From: CAZKEG01 sp964601575
GTDB taxonomy: Bacteria; Desulfobacterota; Thermodesulfobacteria; Thermodesulfobacteriales; Thermodesulfatatoraceae
NCBI GenBank assembly: GCA_964601575.1
Contig: CAZROA010000020.1
Location: forward strand, 1-22,838
DNA length: 22,838 nucleotides
Direction: 5' to 3'
Position 1 is the first letter of the stretch; each line of letters starts with the position of its first letter. Shown here in pieces: positions 1-5,996 of the stretch. Both the position numbers and the translations under genes were made by a program. The notes under the pieces are model-generated. The model had not been told where the DNA came from. It searched no databases and worked only from the letters and a program-made list of their open reading frames with translations.

Positions 1-654
1 GGTTTCGGTGTATTGGTAGCGATAGATCAGTTTGCCCCTTTCATCTCGTTGGCCGTGGAGTCTCAGGTAAAGGGTAGAAAGCTTTGGGGCAAAACGCTTA
101 AAAAGATCTGCTTCAAGGAAGGGGTCAAAGGCCGGAATGACCTGATAGCGTTCCCAGGCTTCTTCCAAAAGTTCCGGGTCTTCCCAGCGTAGCTCAAGGG
201 CAAGCCTGAGATCCAGGATGTTTCGGGCCTCTTCCAAAAAGACCGGGATATTTTCCCTTTCCTCGCGGCAGAAGGCCGGAAGCTGGAGGAGCAAAAAATT
301 CGCCCCAAGCCTTTGACATAGGGCCTCGGTCTCTTCCAGGAACCTTTTTGTGGTTTCGTTCCAGCGCAGGCAGCCGACAAGGTCTTTAAGGGCGGAAATT
401 TCCCCTTTGGAAAATCCGGATCTCTTCCAGGTCGGGGAGCGGGTAGGGTGGGTTAGCCCTTGGAAGGCCTTAACCGCCAAGCAAAAAGCGTGCCCCTTTC
501 GCCCTTGGGCAAGGGCCGTGGCCCAGTTTTTGAGCTGCCTTTCCGTAGGAAAACGATAAAAGGTGCTGTTTATCTCCAGGGCGGAATAGAGCTCCGGGAG
601 CCTTTTCCAGGCCACTACCTGCCCGCACGGTCCGACATAGATGCGTTTGTCCAT
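1..654 (-). CDS. DUF72 (YecE-like) family protein, C-terminus cut by window edge
   Basis: The minus strand reads open from an ATG at 654 to the left edge (218 codons, no stop reached), so the C-terminus is missing. Landmarks of the DUF72 TIM-barrel-like family appear in order: YVGPCG near the N-terminus, LEINSTFYRFP (residues about 27-37), a KAFQGLTHP element, LLLQLP, an LRLALELRW stretch and YLRLHG close to the edge. The family's biochemical role is not established, and I do not assign one. DUF72 proteins are usually about 240-300 residues, so most of the protein is present. It is transcribed away from the Trm112/DUF4416/moaA run. No clear Shine-Dalgarno sequence precedes the ATG, but a good minus-strand promoter lies about 55 bases upstream. 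Confidence 0.85.
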   Translation of the reverse strand, partial: MDKRIYVGPCGQVVAWKRLPELYSALEINSTFYRFPTERQLKNWATALAQGRKGHAFCLAVKAFQGLTHPTRSPTWKRSGFSKGEISALKDLVGCLRWNETTKRFLEETEALCQRLGANFLLLQLPAFCREERENIPVFLEEARNILDLRLALELRWEDPELLEEAWERYQVIPAFDPFLEADLFKRFAPKLSTLYLRLHGQRDERGKLIYRYQYTET

Positions 655-675
655 TGGCTGTCTGATTCGTTTAAA

Positions 676-689
676 ATGGGATTTCCCAT
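676..689. repeat. Perfect 14-bp palindrome in the DUF72 leader
   Basis: ATGGGA and TCCCAT are perfect inverted arms separated by TT, flanked by A-run and T-run sequence. It lies between two divergent genes, inside the predicted DUF72 leader and 22 bases from its start codon. It could be a repressor operator or an RNA hairpin near the ribosome binding region. A transcription terminator is less likely because no gene ends here. Confidence 0.5.
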
Positions 690-708
690 CTTTTACCGTT
701 TGCTTCAA

Positions 709-736
709 ATTGTATGCTATGCCATAGAGCTATCAA
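709..736 (-). promoter_or_regulatory. Promoter for the DUF72 gene
   Basis: Read on the minus strand, TTGATA (731-736) and TACAAT (709-714) are separated by 16 bases; each matches the sigma-70 consensus at 5 of 6 positions. Transcription would start near 702, leaving a leader of about 48 nt that contains the palindrome at 676-689. The call rests on pattern only. Confidence 0.55.
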
Positions 737-750
737 GGCCTGAAAGGTCT

Positions 751-759
751 TGGTATAAT
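751..759 (+). promoter_or_regulatory. Extended -10 promoter for the Trm112-DUF4416-moaA operon
   Basis: The sequence TGG-TATAAT has a perfect -10 hexamer at 754-759 preceded by the TGN extension. A -35 match is poor (TATCAA at 731-736, 17 bases away), which is normal for extended -10 promoters. Transcription would start near 766, about 23 bases ahead of the first start codon. The -35 region overlaps that of the divergent DUF72 promoter. Confidence 0.6.
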
Positions 760-788
760 GCCCCTGATAACGTTGGGCAGGAGGGCCT

Positions 789-1001
789 ATGGATGGTTTG
801 ATGGTCACCATGATCTCCGAGGAGTTGCTGGCTATTTTGGCGTGTCCTAAATGTAAGGGCGAGGTGGTCCTTGATGAAAAATTAGGGGGCTTGGTCTGTC
901 ACAAATGTGCCCTTTTTTATGAAATTAGAGATGGGATCCCTATCATGCTCATTGATGAGGCCAAGCCCTTGGAGGAAGTAAAAAAGAAAAAGAATGAGTG
1001 A
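789..1001 (+). CDS. Trm112-like (YcaR-type) zinc-binding small protein
   Basis: This 70-residue protein has the Trm112/YcaR pattern: an ISEELLAILACPKC opening, a first CPKC knuckle, a second CHKC knuckle and the closing YEIRDGIPIML motif. The four cysteines should hold one zinc. Trm112 proteins in eukaryotes and archaea activate partner methyltransferases; bacterial short forms are mostly uncharacterised, so the partner here is unknown. I take the ATG at 789 because GGAGGG lies 4-5 bases upstream; ATG codons at 801 and 810 would remove only the non-conserved first residues. It overlaps the next gene by 8 bases, implying translational coupling. Confidence 0.85.
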   Translation: MDGLMVTMISEELLAILACPKCKGEVVLDEKLGGLVCHKCALFYEIRDGIPIMLIDEAKPLEEVKKKKNE

Positions 1002-1536
1002 ACCTCACCGACCGGCTCCGGCCAAGTTATTTGTTAGTATCTTTGCTCCAGAAGAAAGATTGATTGATAAGGCCTTAGAGCGTCTAGAGTCATTGCTTGG
1101 ACCGCACGATCTAAAAGGCCCCCTTCTTCCCTTTGATCAAACCGACTACTACGAGCCGGAATTCGGGCCCCATTTGGTCAGGCGTTTTATTTCCTTTGAG
1201 CGGTTGATCGAACAAGAGGCCATTGTGCCCATCAAGCATCTGGCCTGGAAGATAGAAAAGGAGATGTCGCGTGAAGGGAAACGCCGGGTCAACATCGATC
1301 CGGGTTATATCCTCCTTGAACGTTTGGTCCTGGTCACCTTTAAGAATTTTTCGCACCGGCTCTATCTAGGCCAGGGGGTATATGGCGAGGTGACCTTGAT
1401 CTTTAGGAAGGGGCGTTTTGAGGCTTTACCCTGGACCTATCCGGATTATGCTAGTCCCGAAGCCCAGGAAGTGTTTATGAAGATGCGGGCTCGGTATAAG
1501 GAAGAGCTAAAGGCTTGGCGGGATGCTTTACGATAG
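994..1536 (+). CDS. DUF4416 family protein
   Basis: This 180-residue soluble protein matches the DUF4416 family as I remember it: an N-terminal AKLFVSIFAPEE strand, DQTDYYEPEFG, a central RRVNIDPGYI, then LVLVTFKNFSHR and YLGQGVYGEVTLI, and a C-terminal WTYPDYASPE. The family is common in deltaproteobacterial and thermophilic sulfate-reducing lineages and has no assigned function. It begins inside the end of the Trm112 gene (8-base overlap) and its end overlaps moaA by 14 bases. The three genes therefore probably form one transcript read by coupled translation, which may mean linked roles but proves nothing about them. Confidence 0.8.
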   Translation: MSEPHRPAPAKLFVSIFAPEERLIDKALERLESLLGPHDLKGPLLPFDQTDYYEPEFGPHLVRRFISFERLIEQEAIVPIKHLAWKIEKEMSREGKRRVNIDPGYILLERLVLVTFKNFSHRLYLGQGVYGEVTLIFRKGRFEALPWTYPDYASPEAQEVFMKMRARYKEELKAWRDALR

Positions 1537-2491
1537 GTTTGGCCGCTGTATAAATTACCTTCGCGTCTCGGTGACCGATCGTTGTAATCTACGCTGCCTT
1601 TACTGTAGCCAAAGGGATCGATTTTCCTGGCTACCCCCGGAAGAGATCCTTTCCTATGAAGAACTCTTTGAAGTTATTCAAACCGCCGTGGCCTTGGGCT
1701 TTACCCGCCTGCGTCTTACCGGCGGTGAGCCTCTGGTAAGAAAGGGGCTTGTTTCGTTTATCGCTCGTCTGTCAAGCCTTTCTGGGCTTAAGGACCTGAC
1801 TATGACCACCAACGGGACTCTGCTCTCCGAACAGGCTCAAGAATTAAAAAAAGCCGGGCTTAGGCGGATCAATATTAGCCTTGATACCCTTGATCCACAA
1901 AAGTTTGAAAAGATCACCGGAAGGCCTTATCTGTCCAAGGTGCTGGAAGGGATCGAGGCCGCCCTAAGGGTTGGTTTTTCCCCGGTAAAGATCAACGTGG
2001 TGGTCATGCGGGATATTAATGATGACGAATTGCTCGATCTAGCGAAGTTGGCCAAGGATCTACCTTTAGAGGTGCGGTTTATCGAGTTTATGCCGGTGGG
2101 TGAGGGTGCTTTCTGGAAGGAAGAACGTCTGGTAGACCAAGATGAGATGAAACGTCGTTTGGCCCCTTTGGGTAAGCTTTCGCCGGTTGATTCCACCGGG
2201 GCCGGGCCGGCGACTACCTATGTCTTCCCCGGGGCCAAAGGGAAAATAGGGTTTATCGGGGCCATGACCCATCATTTCTGCCAATGGTGTAATCGTCTGC
2301 GCCTGACCCCTGAGGGTCGTCTGCGGCCCTGTCTGTTTTCCGATGAGGAGGTTGATCTCAAGGGCCTGTTAAGGAGGCCCCATACCCTGGAAGAGATAAG
2401 CGAGAAGATAAAGCAGGCCGTATTCCTTAAACCAGCCACCCGCCTTGGTCGGGAATTCCCGCGGCGACTTATGCGTTCTATTGGGGGATAA
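1523..2491 (+). CDS. moaA: GTP 3',8-cyclase MoaA (molybdenum cofactor biosynthesis)
   Basis: MoaA is a radical-SAM enzyme that rearranges GTP to 3',8-cyclo-7,8-dihydro-GTP, the first step of molybdopterin synthesis. The 322-residue product has the N-terminal radical-SAM cluster motif CNLRCLYC (C21, C25, C28), the SAM-binding GGEP at 67-70, and the C-terminal second cluster ligands C253, C256 and C270 (CQWC plus RPC). The chain ends in the conserved GG tail (SIGG) that reaches into the active site of this family. Length is normal. It is the third gene of a coupled run starting at 789. No other molybdenum cofactor gene lies in the window, so the remaining pathway must be elsewhere. Confidence 0.96.
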   Translation: MLYDRFGRCINYLRVSVTDRCNLRCLYCSQRDRFSWLPPEEILSYEELFEVIQTAVALGFTRLRLTGGEPLVRKGLVSFIARLSSLSGLKDLTMTTNGTLLSEQAQELKKAGLRRINISLDTLDPQKFEKITGRPYLSKVLEGIEAALRVGFSPVKINVVVMRDINDDELLDLAKLAKDLPLEVRFIEFMPVGEGAFWKEERLVDQDEMKRRLAPLGKLSPVDSTGAGPATTYVFPGAKGKIGFIGAMTHHFCQWCNRLRLTPEGRLRPCLFSDEEVDLKGLLRRPHTLEEISEKIKQAVFLKPATRLGREFPRRLMRSIGG

Positions 2492-2529
2492 AAACTCTCT
2501 TGCCAAAATGCCTAAGTTCCGATAATCCC

Positions 2530-2538
2530 TGGTAGAAT
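2530..2538 (+). promoter_or_regulatory. Extended -10 promoter for the gcvH-like/fabD operon
   Basis: TGG-TAGAAT (-10 hexamer at 2533-2538) carries the TGN extension; the hexamer matches consensus at 5 of 6. No convincing -35 is seen at 17 bases. Transcription would start near 2545 and give a leader of about 64 nt. An alternative pair is TTGCCA (2500-2505) with GATAAT (2521-2526), but its spacing of 15 is short. Confidence 0.45.
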
Positions 2539-2569
2539 CTAATGTTTCCTAAATAATTTTGGGAGGCAG

Positions 2570-2584
2570 GGGAGCCGGGCTCCC
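2570..2584 (+). promoter_or_regulatory. Leader hairpin upstream of the GcvH-like gene
   Basis: GGGAGC and GCTCCC form a 6-bp GC-rich stem with a CGG loop. It lies inside the predicted leader, 10-25 bases ahead of the strong purine-rich ribosome binding site (about 2595-2606). No T-run follows, so it is not a typical intrinsic terminator for moaA. It may be a leader structure or chance. Confidence 0.35.
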
Positions 2585-2608
2585 GGAGTTTAAGGTAGGG
2601 AGGGAGAG

Positions 2609-3040
2609 ATGCGTATTCCAGAAGATCGTCTTTACACCGAAAATCATCTCTGGTTGAAAAAGATGAAGGGGAATAAGGCGGTGATTGGCATCACGGATCT
2701 TGGTCAACTTCGTCTTGGCGAAATCATCGACCTTGAACTTCCCGAGGAAGGAGACGAGATAGAAAAGGACGAGGCCTTTGGGAGTGTGGAATCTTCCCAA
2801 GGGGTGGTGGATCTTGTTTCGCCGGCAAGCGGCACGGTGATCGCCATCAACGAAGAATTGCTTGATTCTCCAGACATCATCAACGAAGATCCCTACGATG
2901 AGGGTTGGATTATCAAAATCAAGCTCTCTGATCCAGAAGAATTGGAAGAACTTCTTACCCCTGACGAATACGAAGACATTGCCGCAAACGAAGAGATCCC
3001 GGTCGAGGAAGAAGAATTCGAGTTCGAGGAAGAGGAATGA
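2609..3040 (+). CDS. Glycine cleavage H-like protein lacking the lipoyl lysine
   Basis: The first ~110 of 143 residues follow the GcvH fold: YTENHLWLKKMKG at the start, AVIGITDLGQLRLGEIIDLELP, then the hairpin that normally carries lipoate, SVESSQGVVDLVSPASG. In true H proteins this reads ES-x-K-A; here the lysine position (residue 64, codon CAA at 2798-2800) is glutamine, so lipoylation at the usual place is impossible. The later GVI/INEELLDSPDIINEDPYDEGWIIKIK part is well conserved. A very acidic tail (about residues 127-143, mostly E with F and V) follows. The gene has a strong RBS and overlaps fabD by ATGA. It is not a normal glycine-cleavage component: gcvT and gcvP are absent and the carrier residue is lost. 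A structural, regulatory or protein-docking role is an inference. Confidence 0.85.
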   Translation: MRIPEDRLYTENHLWLKKMKGNKAVIGITDLGQLRLGEIIDLELPEEGDEIEKDEAFGSVESSQGVVDLVSPASGTVIAINEELLDSPDIINEDPYDEGWIIKIKLSDPEELEELLTPDEYEDIAANEEIPVEEEEFEFEEEE

Positions 3041-3969
3041 AGCTTGTCTTTCTCTTTCCAGGCCAAGGTTCACAATATGTAGGTATGGGTCAGGTGGCCC
3101 TTGAGGTTTCACCTCGGGCCAAGAAGGTATTCACCGTAGCGGAAGAGGTCACCGGTCTTCCTCTGCGCAGGCTTTGTCTCGAAGGGCCACTTTCAGAGCT
3201 TACCAGGACTTATCATTTACAACCGGCCCTGACCGCGGTGAACCTCGCTGTCTACGAAGCCCTTCGTGAAAGAGGGGTAGAACCAGAAATGGTGGCTGGG
3301 CATAGCCTTGGGGAATACAGTGCCCTTTATGCCGCCGGAGTGGTGGGCCTTGAAGATGTCTTCCGTCTGGTCCTGAAACGGGGTGAATTGATGGAACGCG
3401 AGGCGGAAAGGCACCCCGGCGCCATGTATGCGGTTATTGGTCTTCCAAGGTCGGTACTGGAAGAGATAGTCCGGGAGGCCTCTCAAAAGGGAATCGTTGC
3501 CTTGGCCAATCACAATTCTCCAGAACAGATAGTGATCACCGGTGAAGAAGAGGCCACTTCGTTGGCCGCGGAGTTAGCCAAGGGGAAAAAGGCCCGGGTG
3601 GTGCGGCTTAAGGTAAGCGGGGCCTATCACAGCCCCTTAATGGCTGAGGCTGCCAAAGATTTTGCCGCCTTTCTTGAAGAAATTTCCTTCCATCCCCCTA
3701 AAAAGACCATCTTTTTCAATGTTTCGGCCTCTTCCGCTGCTGATCCCAAGGAGATAAAGGCCCTGATGGGTAAACAGATTGAGAGCCCGGTGCGCTGGGT
3801 GGAAGAGGTCGAAAACATATATCAAGCCGGTGGACGTACCTTTTTAGAGATAGGTCCTAAAAACGTCCTGACCAACCTGGTCAAAAAGATCCTCAAAGGG
3901 AAGGAGATCCGCCTGGCTGCTATAGAAGATCCTCAAGCAATCGATTCCGTGCTCCAGGGGGTTTCTTAG
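3037..3969 (+). CDS. fabD: Malonyl-CoA:ACP transacylase FabD
   Basis: FabD moves malonyl from CoA to acyl carrier protein at the start of type II fatty acid synthesis. The 310-residue protein shows the family signatures: LFPGQGSQYVGMG at the N-terminus, the nucleophile in GHSLGEY (S90), the substrate-carboxylate arginine in LKRGELM (R115) and the catalytic histidine in GAYHSPLM (H198). Length is typical. Its ATG overlaps the stop of the GcvH-like gene (ATGA), so the two are translationally coupled. No other fab genes are next to it, which is unusual since fabD often sits with fabH, fabG or acpP. Confidence 0.95.
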   Translation: MKLVFLFPGQGSQYVGMGQVALEVSPRAKKVFTVAEEVTGLPLRRLCLEGPLSELTRTYHLQPALTAVNLAVYEALRERGVEPEMVAGHSLGEYSALYAAGVVGLEDVFRLVLKRGELMEREAERHPGAMYAVIGLPRSVLEEIVREASQKGIVALANHNSPEQIVITGEEEATSLAAELAKGKKARVVRLKVSGAYHSPLMAEAAKDFAAFLEEISFHPPKKTIFFNVSASSAADPKEIKALMGKQIESPVRWVEEVENIYQAGGRTFLEIGPKNVLTNLVKKILKGKEIRLAAIEDPQAIDSVLQGVS

Positions 3970-4023
3970 CCCTTTTTGCCTTTATTCTCAAGAAAAGCCC
4001 ATTTTTGGTCGAAAAAATGATCG

Positions 4024-5151
4024 ATGGAGGCCTTAAAATTAATCAATTTTTCCTTTTTAAATCCCAAGATCTGGGACCTGATCCCGGAACTACTCTTTTT
4101 GCTTGATCGAGAGTTTCGCTTCCTTTGGGCCAATCGTCTTACTTGTCAGCGGTTGGGTTTTGGGCTTGAAGAACTGAAAGGCAAACGCTGTTTTGAACTC
4201 ATTCACGGCTATCCTTCTCCACCTCCTTGGTGCCCGATGCGGAAAGTCTTGCAAACCGGGAACCCGGCGGCCAATCCAGTAGTGGCTGAGTGTCTCAACG
4301 CCGAACTCTACGTGAGCGTGAGGCCTGTCTTGGATGAGACCGGAAAGCCTAGGGCCTTTTGGCACCTGGCGGTTGAATCCAAAAAACTCGTCTACGAGGC
4401 CAAGGCCATCTTTGAGACCCAAAAATACGAAGTGGTAGGGCGTCTGGCTACCGGGGTAGCCCATGATATCAAGAACCTGATCACTTCGCTCTGGGGCCAA
4501 ATTGACCTTTTGACCATGCTTAGCAGTGAGCCGCGGATTAAACGCCGGATAGAAAAGATGAAACAAGTCCTTCAGAAGATGAGTGAACTCTCGGAGAGAT
4601 TTTGTTCTCTGGCCAAGCCGCAACCACGGCAGTCCAAGTGGCTAAACGTGAACGAGGCCCTGGAGGACATTAGAAAACTCCTAAAGGCCCTTGTCCCTCC
4701 GAGGATCACCCTTCGCCTCTTTGTTGACCCCAACGTGAAATATATCTTTATGGATAAGATCACCTTTGAGCAGATCATTCTTAATCTCGTCTTAAACGCC
4801 GTGGAGGCCATCGCTGGCGAGGGGTACATCAACATCTATACCCGGCTTAAGAGGGAAGGCCTTCAAGGAGAAGGAAAGGAATTTGTCTCCATCGTGATAG
4901 AAGATTCCGGTTCTGGTATCCCTCGAGAGATACAGGAACGGATATTTTCCCCGTTTTTTACCACCAAAAAGTCAGGCACCGGTCTGGGGCTGGCCTTGGT
5001 CAAGACCGCCGTGGAACGGACCGGTGGTTACATAAAACTCTTTTCTGAAGAAGGGAAGGGGACCAAATTTGAGCTCAATTTTCCCGGTTTTGAGGAGCCT
5101 TATTATAATGATTCGATAAATTCCCTCACCGCTTCTTCCCAGAGGGCGTAA
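4024..5151 (+). CDS. Soluble PAS-domain sensor histidine kinase (orphan)
   Basis: The 375-residue protein has no membrane segment. Residues about 15-120 form a PAS domain with an unusual C-x4-H-G...P-W-C-P element (C56, H61, C70). The dimerisation/phosphoacceptor helix reads GVAHDIKNL with H147, followed by an HATPase domain containing NLVLNAVEAIAG (N box), EDSGSGIP (G1), FSPFFTTK (F box) and GTGLGLALVK (G2). The HDIKN type resembles NtrB/ZraS-like kinases that act on sigma-54 activators, but no response regulator is adjacent. The codon before the ATG is a stop, so this is the first possible start; no clear RBS is visible. It lies 54 bases after fabD on the same strand. Its last 49 bases overlap the end of the convergent ATP-grasp gene. 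Confidence 0.88.
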   Translation: MEALKLINFSFLNPKIWDLIPELLFLLDREFRFLWANRLTCQRLGFGLEELKGKRCFELIHGYPSPPPWCPMRKVLQTGNPAANPVVAECLNAELYVSVRPVLDETGKPRAFWHLAVESKKLVYEAKAIFETQKYEVVGRLATGVAHDIKNLITSLWGQIDLLTMLSSEPRIKRRIEKMKQVLQKMSELSERFCSLAKPQPRQSKWLNVNEALEDIRKLLKALVPPRITLRLFVDPNVKYIFMDKITFEQIILNLVLNAVEAIAGEGYINIYTRLKREGLQGEGKEFVSIVIEDSGSGIPREIQERIFSPFFTTKKSGTGLGLALVKTAVERTGGYIKLFSEEGKGTKFELNFPGFEEPYYNDSINSLTASSQRA

Positions 5152-5945
5152 AAGGAATCGCTTCCTCCAAGGGCCCTTCGGCCAAAGACGTAGTTTATCT
5201 CGTTTAAAAGCGGGGTTTGATCCTTGATCAAAAAGTCGATGGCTGCCAGATTAAGGCCACCCTTTTGGACCAGTGTCTGGGCCAAGGCCAAGGCCTTGTC
5301 TTCCAAGGCTTGATCAGGGCAAGGAATAAGTCGCCCGCCCTGGGCAAGATTGGATTTAAAAGAGCCTTCCAAGGCCCGCCATACCGGGATCAATCTTTTC
5401 CCACAGACGATGACACGCAGGTCATACGGGGAGGGGATAAACTCCTGGATCAGAAAGCCGAAACGCCCCTCTTTTTCCAATTGCTTAAAGACCCTTAAGG
5501 CCTCCTCTAAGTCCGTTTCCCTCTCAATCAGAAAGATCTCTCGGCCCTCGTGTCCATAATTGCCCTTGAGCACAAAGGGAAACTTCGGCCATTCTACCCT
5601 TCGACCCCCGGGGTGGTCTCCCAGGGCGGCGATTTTTGGGAGACAAATGGTCTCTGGATGGGGAAGGTCAAGAGCCTTAAAAAGTAAGATTTGGCCGATC
5701 TTGCCAGGGTATTTGAAACGAAGGTCATAATTGGGAAAGACCCTCACCCCCAGGTCTCGACAGAGGAAATATAATTCCTGTGGGACGACCTGAGGGAAGA
5801 TGACCGCCTTGGCCTGGGCCAGGAGGTTTAAGAGTTCCTCATCCAAGGCGGTAAAGATCCAAAAATGGAGATCCCCTTCGACCAAGGGGTGAAAAGAGAT
5901 TATTGGCTGCCGGTCTTTGGTGTTTATATTTTTTTTCTGGGTCAA
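5103..5945 (-). CDS. ATP-grasp (RimK-like) ligase-family protein, unknown substrate
   Basis: The 280-residue protein has the ATP-grasp layout: a Rossmann-like N-terminal part (residues about 35-100), the ATP lid region FPFVLKGNYGHEGREIFL, FLIQEFI-PSPYDLRVIVCGKR, SNLAQGG and the metal-binding AAIDFLI...PLLNEINY near the C-terminus. These match RimK/glutathione-synthetase-type carboxylate-amine ligases; the substrate cannot be inferred. The start codon is TTG at 5945, chosen because GGAGG (complement of 5952-5956) sits 6 bases upstream. It diverges from the inositol-phosphate gene across only 51 bases, so shared control is possible. Its stop lies inside the end of the histidine kinase gene. Confidence 0.82.
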   Translation of the reverse strand: MTQKKNINTKDRQPIISFHPLVEGDLHFWIFTALDEELLNLLAQAKAVIFPQVVPQELYFLCRDLGVRVFPNYDLRFKYPGKIGQILLFKALDLPHPETICLPKIAALGDHPGGRRVEWPKFPFVLKGNYGHEGREIFLIERETDLEEALRVFKQLEKEGRFGFLIQEFIPSPYDLRVIVCGKRLIPVWRALEGSFKSNLAQGGRLIPCPDQALEDKALALAQTLVQKGGLNLAAIDFLIKDQTPLLNEINYVFGRRALGGSDSFYALWEEAVREFIESL

Positions 5946-5951
5946 ACTAAA

Positions 5952-5956
5952 CCTCC
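5952..5956 (-). promoter_or_regulatory. Ribosome binding site that sets a TTG start
   Basis: On the minus strand a full GGAGG lies 6 bases before the TTG at 5945-5943. This decides the start of the ATP-grasp gene in the absence of a nearby in-frame ATG. Confidence 0.6.
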
Positions 5957-5996
5957 GTGGCTTAGTAGAGAGGATTTAACGTATCAAAGAGGGGCT

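Noticed and set aside
2549..3112. Minus-strand open frame of 187 codons over the GcvH-like gene
   Set aside because: It is the mirror of the acidic GcvH-like coding region; it gives Phe/Leu-rich text from GAA/GAG codons and matches no family. The plus-strand gene has a good RBS and a recognisable fold.
3955..3980. Intrinsic terminator after fabD (GGGG...GCCC then T-run)
   Set aside because: Only three to four pairs can form around a long loop, so the stem is too weak to claim.
4090..4623. Minus-strand open frame of 177 codons over the kinase gene
   Set aside because: No RBS, no family resemblance, and the plus-strand frame encodes clear PAS and kinase motifs.
5865..5996. N-terminal extension of the inositol-phosphate gene
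   Set aside because: The extra 44 residues overlap the ATP-grasp gene antisense, precede the conserved MQAVILAAGLGTR start and are not conserved-looking; GAGGGG sits right before ATG 5997.
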